Shown: positions 34,743 through 43,405 of the stretch, in pieces | Numbering within the stretch: position 1 is the first letter of the stretch | Layout of the letters: every line of letters starts with the position of its first letter | NCBI GenBank assembly: GCA_049694275.1 | Contig: JBAVQS010000046.1 | Coordinates: forward strand, 1 to 43,405 | Reading direction: 5' to 3' | Length of the DNA stretch: 43,405 nucleotides | Origin: JBAVQS01 sp049694275 | GTDB taxonomy: Bacteria > Chloroflexota > Anaerolineae > UBA4142 > SHND01 | The notes under the pieces: generated by a model | Databases searched by the model: none | Told to the model about the DNA's origin: nothing | What the model saw: only the letters and a program-made list of their open reading frames with translations | Translations under genes and position numbers: made by a program

Positions 34743-36527
34743 ATGAGCAATGAAACAAAGATCCAGGGCCTGGGGGCGATTCATCACGAGGGGCGCGTTG
34801 CGTTCCGCGTGTGGGCCCCTCATGCGCAGGGGGTATCCGTCGTCGGATCGTTCAACAATTGGGACGGCGACAAACATCCGATGCAAGCCGAGGAGAATGG
34901 CTACTGGTACGCCGACGTGTCCGAGGCCCATATCGGCGACGAGTACCGGTTCCGGCTGACGACGGCGACGGATGAGTTCACGCGAATCGACCCGTATGCC
35001 CGCGAGGTGACCGGTTCGGTTGGCAACGCGATCGTGCACGACCCGAGCTTCGACTGGGAGGGGGACGACTTTAAGCTCGCGCCGTGGAACGAGCTTGTCA
35101 TCTACGAGCTGCACGTCGGCACGTTCAACGAGAAGGATGACAACATCCCCGGCAAGTTCGCCTCAGTGTCAGCCCGTTTGGGCCATTTGAAAAAGCTCGG
35201 CGTCAATGCAATCCAGATCATGCCGATAGCCCAGTTCGCGGGAGAACGGTCGTGGGGCTACAACCCCGCGCATATCTTTTCCGTAGAGCTCGCCTACGGG
35301 GGTCCTCTGGCGTTTAAACAGTTCGTCAAGCGCGCCCACGCGCAAGGCCTGGCGGTGATCCTCGACGTCGTTTACAACCACTTGGGCCCGAGCGACCTCG
35401 ACCTGTGGCAGTTCGACGGCTGGTCTGAGAACAACCTCGGCGGAATCTACTTTTACAACGACGGCCGGGCAAACACGCCGTGGGGGGACACCCGTCCCGA
35501 TTACGGCCGCGGCGAGGTCCGTCAGTATATCCTCGATAATGCCTACATGTGGCTCGACGAATACCGCGTCGACGGTCTCCGCTTCGACGGTACGGTCTAC
35601 ATTCGCACTCCGCATGGCCCTGGCAGCGAAGACCTGCCCGATGGCTGGAGCCTGCTCCAAGCGCTCAATACCCTGGTCGCTCAGAAATTCCCTGGCCGGA
35701 TCACGATCGCCGAGGACTTGCAGAACAACAAGTGGCTCACCAAGGACGTTGGGTCCGGTGGCGCCGGTTTTGGCTCGCAATGGGATTCCAACTTTGTCCA
35801 TCCTATCCGTCAGGCGGTGATCACCCCGCAGGATGAGCAGCGCTCGCTCGCCGCTATCCGCGACGCGCTTGGTTATCGTTACAACGACGACGCCTTCGAG
35901 CGGGTCATCTACAGCGAATCGCACGACGAAGTGGCAAACGGCCAGGCGCGCGTGCCGCAAGAGGTCAACCCAAAGGACCCCAAGGGCTGGTATGCGCGGA
36001 AACGCTCGACGTTGGCCGCCGCGATGGTCTTTACGGCGCCTGGTATCCCGATGCTCTTTCAGGGTCAGGAATTTCTCGAAGGCGAATGGTTCCGCGACAC
36101 GGTCCCCCTCGATTGGGATCAACGCGACGAGTTTCACGGCATCCTCCGGCTGTACCGCGACCTCATCCGGCTGCGGCTCAACCGCGACGGCTTTACGCGC
36201 GGCCTCTGCGGGCAGTTTACACAAGTCTATCACCTGCACGACGAGCGCAAGGTTATCGCCTACCACCGTTGGGACAGGGGCGGACCGGCGGACGACGTCG
36301 TAGTGGTCGCCAACTTTCTGCACGAGGCGCAGGATGGCTACACCATCGGCTTGCCGGCCGCAGGCGCCTGGAAGCTCCGTTTCAACAGCGATTGGCAGGG
36401 CTACAGCGATGACTTTGCCAGTCATCCCAGCACGAACCTGCTTGCCGAACCGGGCGAGCAAGACGGCTTGCCCTTCCACGCTGCGCTTTCCATTGGTCCC
36501 TACAGCGTGCTGATCTTTTCGCAGTGA
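34743..36527 (+). CDS. GH13 alpha-glucan branching enzyme-like protein
   Basis: A 594-residue glycoside hydrolase family 13 enzyme. An N-terminal CBM48 domain (about 10-105) shows VAFRVWAPHAQGVSVVGSFN. The catalytic barrel begins at YELHVGTFN and has VILDVVYNHLGPSD, the nucleophile Asp282 in DGLRFDGT, the acid/base Glu324 in ITIAEDLQ and the third acid Asp395 in YSESHDEVANG. The GIPMLFQGQEFLEGEWFRD stretch after it is typical of GlgB-type branching enzymes, which make alpha-1,6 branches in glycogen. Trehalohydrolases (TreZ) are related, so specificity is not certain. GGAGG precedes the ATG by 8 nt. The next genes (methylglyoxal synthase, GAPDH) follow on the same strand, suggesting a carbohydrate-metabolism unit. 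Confidence 0.92.
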   Translation: MSNETKIQGLGAIHHEGRVAFRVWAPHAQGVSVVGSFNNWDGDKHPMQAEENGYWYADVSEAHIGDEYRFRLTTATDEFTRIDPYAREVTGSVGNAIVHDPSFDWEGDDFKLAPWNELVIYELHVGTFNEKDDNIPGKFASVSARLGHLKKLGVNAIQIMPIAQFAGERSWGYNPAHIFSVELAYGGPLAFKQFVKRAHAQGLAVILDVVYNHLGPSDLDLWQFDGWSENNLGGIYFYNDGRANTPWGDTRPDYGRGEVRQYILDNAYMWLDEYRVDGLRFDGTVYIRTPHGPGSEDLPDGWSLLQALNTLVAQKFPGRITIAEDLQNNKWLTKDVGSGGAGFGSQWDSNFVHPIRQAVITPQDEQRSLAAIRDALGYRYNDDAFERVIYSESHDEVANGQARVPQEVNPKDPKGWYARKRSTLAAAMVFTAPGIPMLFQGQEFLEGEWFRDTVPLDWDQRDEFHGILRLYRDLIRLRLNRDGFTRGLCGQFTQVYHLHDERKVIAYHRWDRGGPADDVVVVANFLHEAQDGYTIGLPAAGAWKLRFNSDWQGYSDDFASHPSTNLLAEPGEQDGLPFHAALSIGPYSVLIFSQ

Positions 36528-36582
36528 TCGGCATCGGATTTCTCTACCTGGCTGTACACCTGAAAAAGGAGCAAGGAGTAAT

Positions 36583-37050
36583 ATGGAAGAAAGCAACGAA
36601 TATCAGTTGAAACCGAAAAAGCGCATCGCCCTCGTCGCACACGACAAAAAGAAGAAGGATCTCATGGAGTGGGCGAGATGGAATCGAGCCGGCCTGGTGA
36701 ATCACGAGATCATTGCGACAGGAACAACCGGCAGGTTACTGGAAGAGGAACTGGGTATCCAGGTTACCAGGCTTCAGAGCGGGCCATTGGGTGGCGACCA
36801 GCAGCTTGGAGCCAAGATCACCAACGGCGAAATCGATCTCCTCATCTTTTTCTGGGATCCGCTCGAGATGCAGCCCCATGATACCGATGTGAAAGCGCTG
36901 CTGCGGATCGCAGTGGTGTGGAACATACCTGTGGCCTGCAATCGCGCGTCTGCCGACTTTATTATCTCATCGCCCTTGATGTCCGGCGCGTACCAGCATC
37001 TCACGCCGGACTATGAGGCGTATATCAAGCGTGTGGTAGGCATGGAATAA
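36583..37050 (+). CDS. mgsA: Methylglyoxal synthase
   Basis: Converts dihydroxyacetone phosphate to methylglyoxal and phosphate, a bypass of lower glycolysis that relieves sugar-phosphate build-up. The 155-residue protein contains every family motif: LVAHDKKKKDL (His20, Asp21), GTTGRLLEE, SGPLGGDQQLGA with catalytic Asp72, and WDPLEMQPHDTDVKALLRIA with His99, then NIPVACNRASADF. Numbering is one residue off that of the E. coli enzyme, and the length is close to the usual 150. GGAG lies 6 nt before ATG 36583. It lies between the branching enzyme and GAPDH genes; GAPDH activity and DHAP level are metabolically linked. Confidence 0.97.
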   Translation: MEESNEYQLKPKKRIALVAHDKKKKDLMEWARWNRAGLVNHEIIATGTTGRLLEEELGIQVTRLQSGPLGGDQQLGAKITNGEIDLLIFFWDPLEMQPHDTDVKALLRIAVVWNIPVACNRASADFIISSPLMSGAYQHLTPDYEAYIKRVVGME

Positions 37051-37098
37051 TCGGTAGCAAGTTGTATAGCTCTACAAAAGCGAGAAAGGAAGACTATT

Positions 37099-38097
37099 AT
37101 GGCTAGGATTGCCATTCACGGTTTCGGTCGTATTGGACGGTCGTTGATGAAGGTGGCGCTCAAAAACAACCTATTCACCCCGGTCTCCATCTCCGACATC
37201 AAGGACTTGCCGACTTTGGCGGCGCTGTTCGAGGTAGACACCAACTATGGTCGTTGGCCGGAAGAGGTCAGGACCACCGACAAGAGCTTTGTCATTGGCG
37301 GACGCGAGATCTCCTTCTTCGACTCGACGAAGGCGCTGCCGGACTGGACGGCGCTCCGCGTGGACCTGGTGATTGACTGCACCGGAAGGGCGACGACACG
37401 CCCCGGCGCGCAGGCGCACCTCGACGGCGGCGCGAAGCGGGTGCTGGTCAGCGCCCCGAGCAAAACACTGAAGGACTGCGACGCTGTACTGCTGCCGGGG
37501 ATCAATCTCGATCAGTTTGACCCGGAAAAGCACAAGATCGTCAGCATGGCGAGTTGTACCACCAATGCCCTTGCCCCGGTCGTCAAAGTCGTACTGGAGA
37601 ATTTTGGCATCCAGTATGGCTTATTCTCGACCATTCACGCCTATACCAACACCCAATCACTCACCGATCAGCCGATGAAGGACCGGCGCGACTCGTGGGC
37701 CGCCGCCGAGAATATTATCCCATCGTCGTCGGGCGCTGCGCGGGCGCTCCAGTTCATCTGGAAGGATTTGAAGATCACCGGCAAAGCTTACCGTGTGCCG
37801 ACCCGCACCGGCAGCATCGCCGAACTGAACTTGATTACCGGACGCCCGGTGACAGCGGAAGAGGTGAACAACGCCTTCCGCAAGGCCGCCCAGACCCCGC
37901 CGCTCAAAGGCGTGCTGGGTGTGCTGGAGGAAGAATGGGCTTCGTCGCGCATCGTCGGCGACCCGCACTCGTCGATTGTCGACCTGCCGCTGACCGTAGT
38001 GCAGGAAGGTGTGATGCTCTCTGTCGCAGCCTGGTACGACAATGAGATGGGATACTCGACCCGCCTGGCCGAGACGGCGGCGCGGCTCGCCGGGTAG
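37099..38097 (+). CDS. gap: Glyceraldehyde-3-phosphate dehydrogenase
   Basis: Oxidises glyceraldehyde 3-phosphate to 1,3-bisphosphoglycerate with NAD and phosphate. The 332-residue product has the Rossmann start IAIHGFGRIGRSLMKVAL and Asp33 in the ISD loop, which favours NAD. The catalytic Cys153 is in SMASCTTNALAP, His180 in STIHAYTNTQ, and the C-terminal WYDNEMGYSTR is present. The N-terminal region after the adenine-binding strand (EVDTNYGRWPEEV) differs from the common DSVHGRF pattern, so this is a divergent paralogue or a second GAPDH. AAGGAAG lies before ATG 37099. It follows mgsA by 48 bp and probably shares its transcript. Confidence 0.95.
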   Translation: MARIAIHGFGRIGRSLMKVALKNNLFTPVSISDIKDLPTLAALFEVDTNYGRWPEEVRTTDKSFVIGGREISFFDSTKALPDWTALRVDLVIDCTGRATTRPGAQAHLDGGAKRVLVSAPSKTLKDCDAVLLPGINLDQFDPEKHKIVSMASCTTNALAPVVKVVLENFGIQYGLFSTIHAYTNTQSLTDQPMKDRRDSWAAAENIIPSSSGAARALQFIWKDLKITGKAYRVPTRTGSIAELNLITGRPVTAEEVNNAFRKAAQTPPLKGVLGVLEEEWASSRIVGDPHSSIVDLPLTVVQEGVMLSVAAWYDNEMGYSTRLAETAARLAG

Positions 38098-38231
38098 AAC
38101 CGAAATGAGTATCCATTTTATGAAAGGGTGAAGCCGACCAACAACCACGCCGAACGTTGCTTACGACCTTCATCGTAGCGGAGAGCGCTTCGTGCGATGC
38201 AACGACCACTGGCAACCGCGCGGCCTGCGCC

Positions 38232-38259
38232 TTGACATCCCGCCCCATCCTGCTATAAT
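38232..38259 (+). promoter_or_regulatory. Strong sigma-70 promoter of the aminotransferase gene
   Basis: TTGACA (38232-38237), a 16-bp spacer and TATAAT (38254-38259), both hexamers perfect. It would give a leader of about 85 nt before ATG 38351, and separates this gene from the preceding gap gene. Confidence 0.8.
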
Positions 38260-38350
38260 CGCCCGAAATCATAGGATAGAGGGGCTAGTCGCGATGCGTT
38301 ACTGCGGGGTGATCGATTTCTGCAGCGACGCCTCGATGGAGGAAAGAAGC

Positions 38351-39532
38351 ATGGCAGAGCATATTATGGATACGGTGACCCTGGGCGCGCTCGTGATCGT
38401 GCGCGACAAGATGATGGCGCAGCAGGCGGCCGGGCGGCGTGTCCTGCGGTTAGAGGTGGGGGATACCGATTTCAACACCCCGCCGCATATTCGCAAGGCG
38501 ATTGAGGACGCGCTCGAATCGGGCAAGACACACTATCCGCCCTCGATTGGCCTGCCTGGGCTGCGCGACGCGGCGCTGAAAAAGGTGCGGGAAGAGAACA
38601 AGCTGCCGATCAAGGATGCGGAGCATGTGCTTGTGACTATCGGCGGGATGCACGGACTGTATATGACCTTCTCGTCCATGCTGAACCCGGGCGACGAGGT
38701 GATTCTGCCCGACCCCATGTGGAGCGAGATCGCCGAAATGATTCGCCGGCCGGGCGGTAAGCCGGTGGGCGTGGCGCTGCGGCCGGAGAAGGATTTCATG
38801 TACGACCCGGCCGATGTCGAGGCGGCGATTACGCCAAACACGAAAGCGATTTATATCAACTCACCGCACAACCCGACCGGCGCGGTCGTTTCGCTAGAGG
38901 TGATACAGCAGATCGCCGATCTGGCGCTCAAGCATAACCTCCAGGTGGTGAGTGACGAGGCGTACGAGCATGTGATCTTTGATGGACGCAAGCATGTGAG
39001 CATCGGCTCGCTGCCGGGGATGGAGGACTGCACTGTCACCTGCTATACGCTGAGCAAGTCGTATGCGATGACCGGGTTGCGGCTCGGCTATATGGTGAGC
39101 AACGACGACCGCTTGCTCGACCGCGTGCGCAAGCTGCTCCGCATCACCTGCAACGGCGTGCCGTCGATCACCCAATGGGGCGGGCTGGCGGCGCTCTCCG
39201 GGTCGCAGGAGACGACGCGCGAGTTTATGTCAGAGCTCGAGACGCGGCGCAATCTCTTTATGGAGGGCCTGCGCAAGGTCAAAGTGTTTGATGCGTTCAA
39301 CCCCGAGGGCGCGTTCTACGTCTGGGCGCGGATCGACGACGGCTGGGACGGGTATAACGGCGAAAAGGATTCGTGGGCGATGACGAATTACCTGATCGAC
39401 CGGGCGGGGATTGGGACCTCGCCGGGAATCGCGTTTGGCCCGTCGGGCGACCGCTACGTCCGCTTTGCGTTCACCATCGGGCGCAAGGACCTCGTCGAGG
39501 CGACGGGGATTATGCAGGATCTGTTTTCATAG
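38351..39532 (+). CDS. Class I/II pyridoxal-phosphate aminotransferase
   Basis: A 393-residue fold-type I aminotransferase. ATG 38351 is chosen (GGAGG 8 nt upstream). An open frame starting at 38192 would begin upstream of the promoter. Motifs seen include LEVGDTDFNTPPHI, HYPPSIGLPGLRDA, INSPHNPTGAVV with the substrate Asn, VSDEAYEHVIFDG with the cofactor Asp, TLSKSYAMTGLRLGY with Lys236 holding pyridoxal phosphate, and the C-terminal RYVRFAF with the carboxylate-binding Arg. Most relatives act on aspartate, aromatic or branched-chain amino acids; the substrate cannot be settled from sequence. It forms a single-gene unit with its own promoter and terminator. Confidence 0.95.
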   Translation: MAEHIMDTVTLGALVIVRDKMMAQQAAGRRVLRLEVGDTDFNTPPHIRKAIEDALESGKTHYPPSIGLPGLRDAALKKVREENKLPIKDAEHVLVTIGGMHGLYMTFSSMLNPGDEVILPDPMWSEIAEMIRRPGGKPVGVALRPEKDFMYDPADVEAAITPNTKAIYINSPHNPTGAVVSLEVIQQIADLALKHNLQVVSDEAYEHVIFDGRKHVSIGSLPGMEDCTVTCYTLSKSYAMTGLRLGYMVSNDDRLLDRVRKLLRITCNGVPSITQWGGLAALSGSQETTREFMSELETRRNLFMEGLRKVKVFDAFNPEGAFYVWARIDDGWDGYNGEKDSWAMTNYLIDRAGIGTSPGIAFGPSGDRYVRFAFTIGRKDLVEATGIMQDLFS

Positions 39533-39559
39533 CCAGGTCGATAAGGAAACAGCTTGATC

Positions 39560-39590
39560 GGGAGGGCCCAAGAGGCTCTCCCTTTTTTTT
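39560..39590 (+). terminator. Intrinsic terminator of the aminotransferase gene
   Basis: GGGAGGGCC pairs with GGCTCTCCC (one G-U pair) around CAAGA, and eight T residues follow (39583-39590). A textbook rho-independent terminator. Confidence 0.95.
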
Positions 39591-39622
39591 ATGGATGGCG
39601 GGCGGCGAATCCAGGTGAGAAT

Positions 39623-40894
39623 TCAGGATTTCGGAATTCGATTTTGGATTGTATTGTGGTAAAGGTCGAGGATGCGGTTGGTGATGACGGGCCAGGCGTA
39701 ATCCTGGGCGACCTCGACGGCGCGCTCGGACATACGGGCGCGGAGGGGGGGATTGAGGAGGATGTCGAGGATGCAACGGGCGAGGCCGTCGATATCCCCT
39801 TCAGGAACCAGATAGCCGGTTTCGCCATCGCGAACGACGAACGAGAGGCCGCCGACATCGGAGGCGACGACGGGTGTGCCGCAAGCCATGGCTTCGAGCG
39901 CGGCAAGTCCAAAAGATTCATAGCGCGAGGGCATCACCACCAGGTCAGCCGCCGAATAGTAATAGGGGAGGGCAGACTGGGCGCGACCACCGAGAAAGGT
40001 GACGAGGTCGGCGATTTCGAGGTCGTCCTTGAGGCGGTCGAGCCGGGCCATCTCAGAATTGGGGTCGATGTCGTCGTCCACGTCGCCGCCGATCAGGCAA
40101 ATGCACATGCGGTTGCGGAGGTCGGGCGCGATTTCGACGACGCGGCGCATGGCGCGGAACCAGTTGTCGAGTCCCTTGACCGGGTCGATGCGGCCGACAA
40201 AGAGCACGGTCTTTTGGTTGTAGGACCCAATCCACTCTTTGGCGCGGAGACGCGGGACCGAGTGAAAGAGCTCGGTATCGACGCCGGGCGGAATCACGGC
40301 GATGCGGTCGGCGGGCGCATCATAGAGCGCAATCATCTGCTCCATATCGCGGGGGGTGGCGGCGACGACGCGGTCGACGGTATGCAACAGCTCGCGCTCG
40401 GCCTCGATGCGGCGGTCGGTCTCGCGGTCCTGCGCGCCGATTGCGACGCGGTTCTTCATGACGCCCAGCGTATGGAACATCTGAATGATGGGGGCCTCGG
40501 GCCACTCGGGCTGCAGGGCGCGGGCTGCGACTCCTGAGAGCCAATAGTGGGAGTGGAACAGGTCGTAGGCGAGCCCTTCGCGCCGGGCAAAGGCGCGGGC
40601 ATTGGCGATAAATTCATCCATGTAACTGATCAAGCCGTGCTTGTTGGCCGGGGCGCGCGGTCCGGCCGGAATATGGATGACGCGCGCGTTGGGAAAACGC
40701 TCGTCGACCGGCTCGACCTCCGGGAGGTAGGCGGCCTGGGCGCGAGTATAGATATCGATGGAGAGGCCGCGTGAGGCGAGGTGGCGTGAGAGCTCCCGTA
40801 CATAGACATTCATCCCGCCGGTCTCTTTGCCGCCGAGCATGGCGATAGGTGAAGTGTGATACGACAGCATCGCTACGCGATAAGGATGGGTCAT
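39623..40894 (-). CDS. GT4 glycosyltransferase of the MshA/sucrose-synthase-like branch
   Basis: A 423-residue GT-B transferase. The N-terminus has the donor/acceptor loop GGKETGGMNVYVRELSRHLA and DLFHSHYWLSGVAARAL, both characteristic of the branch that holds MshA (inositol-phosphate GlcNAc transferase) and sucrose-phosphate synthase-like enzymes. The C-terminal half has VLFVGRIDPVKGLDNWFRAM, and the EX7E motif lies in SRYESFGLAALEAMACGTPV. No other mycothiol genes are visible, so the product (glycolipid, polysaccharide or compatible solute) is open. ATG 40894 is used; the upstream region has TTGACA-N17-TAACCT on the minus strand (about 40963-40991), a weak promoter candidate. The gene is convergent with the aminotransferase gene and divergent from recQ. 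Confidence 0.92.
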   Translation of the reverse strand: MTHPYRVAMLSYHTSPIAMLGGKETGGMNVYVRELSRHLASRGLSIDIYTRAQAAYLPEVEPVDERFPNARVIHIPAGPRAPANKHGLISYMDEFIANARAFARREGLAYDLFHSHYWLSGVAARALQPEWPEAPIIQMFHTLGVMKNRVAIGAQDRETDRRIEAERELLHTVDRVVAATPRDMEQMIALYDAPADRIAVIPPGVDTELFHSVPRLRAKEWIGSYNQKTVLFVGRIDPVKGLDNWFRAMRRVVEIAPDLRNRMCICLIGGDVDDDIDPNSEMARLDRLKDDLEIADLVTFLGGRAQSALPYYYSAADLVVMPSRYESFGLAALEAMACGTPVVASDVGGLSFVVRDGETGYLVPEGDIDGLARCILDILLNPPLRARMSERAVEVAQDYAWPVITNRILDLYHNTIQNRIPKS

Positions 40895-41213
40895 GATTGT
40901 TTACCTGTATATTGAAGATACTCTCTACTATTAATACGTCAGCCCGCATTTATGCGGAGGAAAGGTTAGCACGGGCAGGGCCTGTTGTCAAACCAATTGG
41001 CGAATCGTCGCGCTGCCGGTAGTCGGATCGGCGGATCGGCGGGTCAATCGTCAATAGCTGGGGAACTGCCACAGCGCGAACTCTCATTTCGTTGACAATA
41101 GGGCGATCCTCCTCTATACTATGATTCTCTGATCTCCTGGATTTTAATTGAATAGGCTTGTGGGTTGCCTTCTTACAATTGCCTGCATCTAAATTTCACT
41201 CGGGTAAGATGTG
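40895..41213. other. Divergent regulatory region between the glycosyltransferase and recQ genes
   Basis: No gene is seen. It holds a small palindrome (CCGCAT-TT-ATGCGG, 40943-40958) close to the glycosyltransferase start and promoter candidates for both directions. The better of these belongs to recQ (41092-41120). Confidence 0.5.
41092..41120 (+). promoter_or_regulatory. Predicted recQ promoter
   Basis: TTGACA (41092-41097), 17 bp, TATACT (41115-41120). The leader to the ATG at 41214 would be about 86 nt. Confidence 0.75.
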
Positions 41214-43405
41214 ATGGACCTGCATACTCCGCTCGCGCGCTATTTTGGCTTTGGGTCGTTTCGGCCGGGTCAGCAAGAGGCGCTCGGTCATATTCTGGCG
41301 GGGCATGACCTGCTGGCGGTCATGCCGACCGGTTCGGGCAAGTCGCTCATTTATCAACTTGCCGCGTTGCTGCTTCCCGGTACGACCCTCGTGATTTCTC
41401 CACTCGTGGCCCTCATGAAAGACCAGGTCGATAGCCTGGTGCGCCGTCACATCCCTGCGACCTTTATCAATTCCAGCCTGAACATGGCGGAGGTTAACCG
41501 GCGGATGGCGGGACTGGAAGAGGGGCGTTTCAGAATTCTCCTGGTCGCTCCCGAACGGTTGCGGAGTGGGAGCTTCCGCCAGGCGCTCGCACGGGTGTCT
41601 CTCAAACTCCTGGTAGTGGACGAGGCGCACTGCCTCTCACAATGGGGCCACGACTTTAGGCCGGATTATTTGCATGTTGCGGATGTTCGGCGCGACTTTC
41701 AGTCGCATCCTCCAATTACTCTCGCGCTGACTGCCACCGCCACGTTGCGTGTACAGGACGATATTATTCACCTCCTTGGACTGCCCCGCGCTGAGCGCCT
41801 CGTCACCGGGTTTAACCGCGAGAATCTCAAGTTGGAAGTATTGAGCGCGCCGGATGTCAAGGCAAAATTAAGGTTCGTGCGAGAGATACTGGCAAGCCGC
41901 GAAGGCGCCACCATTATCTATGCCGGCACGCGCCACGACGTCGAAGAGGTGGCCGAGTTTGTGACTCAAGTAGTTGGACTGAATGCGGTATTTTATCATG
42001 CCGGTCTGGACGCAGACACCCGGACCGCAATCCAGGACCAGTTCCTTGCGGGCGATGTGCCGGTGATCGTGGCGACGAATGCGTTTGGAATGGGCATTGA
42101 CCGGCCGGATGTGCGGCTGGTGTTGCACTATACCATGCCCGGGACGCTCGAAGCCTACTATCAAGAGGCCGGGCGCGCAGGGCGAGATGGGCTCCCTGCC
42201 CGCGCAGTCCTCTTACATTCGGCCCGCGATGCAGGGCTGCACGAGTTCTTTATCAATAACAACTCTCCGACGGAACGTGATCTGTCCATCCTGCACGGAT
42301 TCTTGCAGCGCACCCCGGACACGAGTTTCGAAGCGATAGAAAGCAGCACCGGGATTTCCGAGGTCAAGACGCGCGTCGCGGTGCAAGAGCTGGAGACGGT
42401 CGGGGTGATTCGGCGGCTACCTTCCGATGCCCTGGGCGCGCTGTGCGTGGAGGTGCGAACGCTGCCGGGGGCGCAGCTTGCGACGGTGGCGCGACACATT
42501 GCCACGCGGCAAGAGTACAGGCGCAATCTGCTCGGCCGCATGGTATCTTACGCCGAGACAAATGAATGCCGACGACGAGTCATCCTGAACTATTTTGGCG
42601 ACAGGGGGACGGCCGACGCGGCGATCTGTTGTGATAATTGTCAGGTTCGCTCGGAAGCGCAATCTCAGCCGGTGCGAACTGTGGGGACCCCTTTGGAACA
42701 GGCGGCGCTCGACGTGCTCGATGCCGTGGCGCAGATCAAGTGGGGACTGGGCAAAAGTCGGGTCGCGCTGATTCTCAAAGGCTCTTCGTCCCGGGATGTG
42801 CAGGGTCTTGTCAAGCTTGCGACATTCGGCAAGCTCGCCGGTTTGTCCCTGTTCGAAATTGAGGCGTTGATCGTCCAGCTCATCGAGGCGGGGTACCTCA
42901 AGCAGGTGGGCGCTGATCGGCCGGTCCTCCGGCTAACATCACGCGGTGACCTGGCGCGTCAGGCGCGTGCGGCTATTGATGTGACACTCCGTCCGGTGGA
43001 GCGCGACGCCGCAGAGCGCAAAAAGGCGGAACGGGCGGCCAGTGGAACGATAACGCTGACCGGTCAGTTGCTCAAGCAGGGGCTCTCACCGGCGCAGATT
43101 GCCGAAAAGCGCGCCTTGACCCTGGGAACGGTTTATTCGCACCTGGCGCAACTGATTGCCCAGGGAGATGCGGATGTAAACGCGGTTGTGCCAAACGAGA
43201 TCCAGACGCAAATTCGCACAGCCATCGCGCGCGCCGGTTCCGCCGGTCGTCTGGCCCCGATCAAAGAGCTATTGCCGTCCGAGATAGACTATAGTGTCAT
43301 TCGCTGCGTGGTCGAAGCGTGGAAACGCGAGGCGACCCCCTCCACTGGAATTGATAAGATCGAAGCAGTATGCGTGCCGGAATTTAGCGGCAAGGATCTC
43401 CCGTT
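41214..43405 (+). CDS. recQ: ATP-dependent DNA helicase RecQ (3' end outside window)
   Basis: A 3'-5' DNA helicase acting in recombination and fork repair. The frame from ATG 41214 (GTG 41211 is possible) stays open for about 730 codons to the window edge. Motifs in order: PTGSGKSLIYQL (Walker A, Lys43), SPLVALMKDQV, VVDEAHCLSQWGHDFRPDY (DEAH 136-139), LTATAT, VATNAFGMGIDRPDVR and YQEAGRAGRDG. The zinc site uses Cys452, Cys472, Cys473 and Cys476; the CCDNC spacing differs slightly from the common CxxCxxC. A winged-helix RQC region follows (about 490-590). The end (about 610 onward) has an HTH-like tail (LLKQGLSPAQIAEKRALTLG) instead of a visible HRDC domain, although that could lie beyond the edge. 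Confidence 0.96.
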   Translation, partial: MDLHTPLARYFGFGSFRPGQQEALGHILAGHDLLAVMPTGSGKSLIYQLAALLLPGTTLVISPLVALMKDQVDSLVRRHIPATFINSSLNMAEVNRRMAGLEEGRFRILLVAPERLRSGSFRQALARVSLKLLVVDEAHCLSQWGHDFRPDYLHVADVRRDFQSHPPITLALTATATLRVQDDIIHLLGLPRAERLVTGFNRENLKLEVLSAPDVKAKLRFVREILASREGATIIYAGTRHDVEEVAEFVTQVVGLNAVFYHAGLDADTRTAIQDQFLAGDVPVIVATNAFGMGIDRPDVRLVLHYTMPGTLEAYYQEAGRAGRDGLPARAVLLHSARDAGLHEFFINNNSPTERDLSILHGFLQRTPDTSFEAIESSTGISEVKTRVAVQELETVGVIRRLPSDALGALCVEVRTLPGAQLATVARHIATRQEYRRNLLGRMVSYAETNECRRRVILNYFGDRGTADAAICCDNCQVRSEAQSQPVRTVGTPLEQAALDVLDAVAQIKWGLGKSRVALILKGSSSRDVQGLVKLATFGKLAGLSLFEIEALIVQLIEAGYLKQVGADRPVLRLTSRGDLARQARAAIDVTLRPVERDAAERKKAERAASGTITLTGQLLKQGLSPAQIAEKRALTLGTVYSHLAQLIAQGDADVNAVVPNEIQTQIRTAIARAGSAGRLAPIKELLPSEIDYSVIRCVVEAWKREATPSTGIDKIEAVCVPEFSGKDLP

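Noticed and set aside
35169..36596. A 475-codon open frame on the minus strand opposite the branching enzyme
   Set aside because: The plus-strand gene has all GH13 motifs; the minus frame shows none and results from biased third codon positions.
39554..40537. A 327-codon plus frame opposite the MshA-like gene
   Set aside because: It begins in the T-rich terminator of the aminotransferase gene and has no motif, while the minus strand has clear GT4 motifs.

Overview
The window reads as ordinary chromosome of a GC-rich bacterium, most likely a member of the Chloroflexota (inference). The grounds are the RNase Y / SpoVS / PHP cluster, multi-GAF histidine kinases, threonine/proline-rich lipoproteins, a subtilase with C-terminal SVSWT repeats, a DUF6335-type protein and a cytosolic-looking alpha-2-macroglobulin (A2M) homologue. 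TGA is used as a normal stop in several genes here, so the code is standard. No rRNA, tRNA, CRISPR array, prophage or transposase was seen.

Layout. 1-5673 (minus): a surface operon of a LppX/LolA-like lipoprotein, a fibronectin III lipoprotein and a very large secreted protein running off the left edge. 5919-9447: a PfkB sugar kinase (minus), then a GAF-rich NarL-type histidine kinase with a degenerate receiver domain. 9448-14968 (plus): a genome-maintenance and RNA-turnover block, recA (consensus promoter, long structured leader), recX, rny, spoVS and a PHP phosphoesterase. 14986-19935: holB (minus), then a PAS/GAF histidine kinase overlapping its OmpR-type regulator. 19995-22632: a GT4 glycosyltransferase and a multi-pass membrane protein. 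22625-25767 (minus): a membrane diguanylate cyclase, and an exported subtilase whose mRNA begins with a class I cyclic di-GMP (GEMM) riboswitch. 25881-26414: inorganic pyrophosphatase.

The most unusual locus is 26468-30414 (minus): a multi-zinc-ribbon protein followed by a zinc-ribbon-tagged A2M homologue without a signal peptide. Its reading frame is broken by a single in-frame TGA exactly at the thioester cysteine of the G-C-A-E-Q-T motif. The rest of the thioester and C-terminal domains continues intact in the same frame. This suggests either a selenocysteine-containing A2M (a selenoester), which I do not know to be described, or a very precise nonsense mutation or sequencing error.

30672-32872 (plus): an ice-binding-like DUF3494 protein with an LPTTG cell-wall sorting tail, then a lipoprotein-type sortase that is its probable partner. 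33276-34245: a DUF6335-like protein and a GlsB/YeaQ-type membrane protein. 34406-34529: a small MITE-like inverted-repeat element. 34743-39532 (plus): a glycogen-branching-type GH13 enzyme, methylglyoxal synthase, glyceraldehyde-3-phosphate dehydrogenase and a class I aminotransferase. 39623-40894 (minus): an MshA-like GT4 glycosyltransferase. 41214 to the right edge: a RecQ helicase with an HTH tail, truncated by the window.
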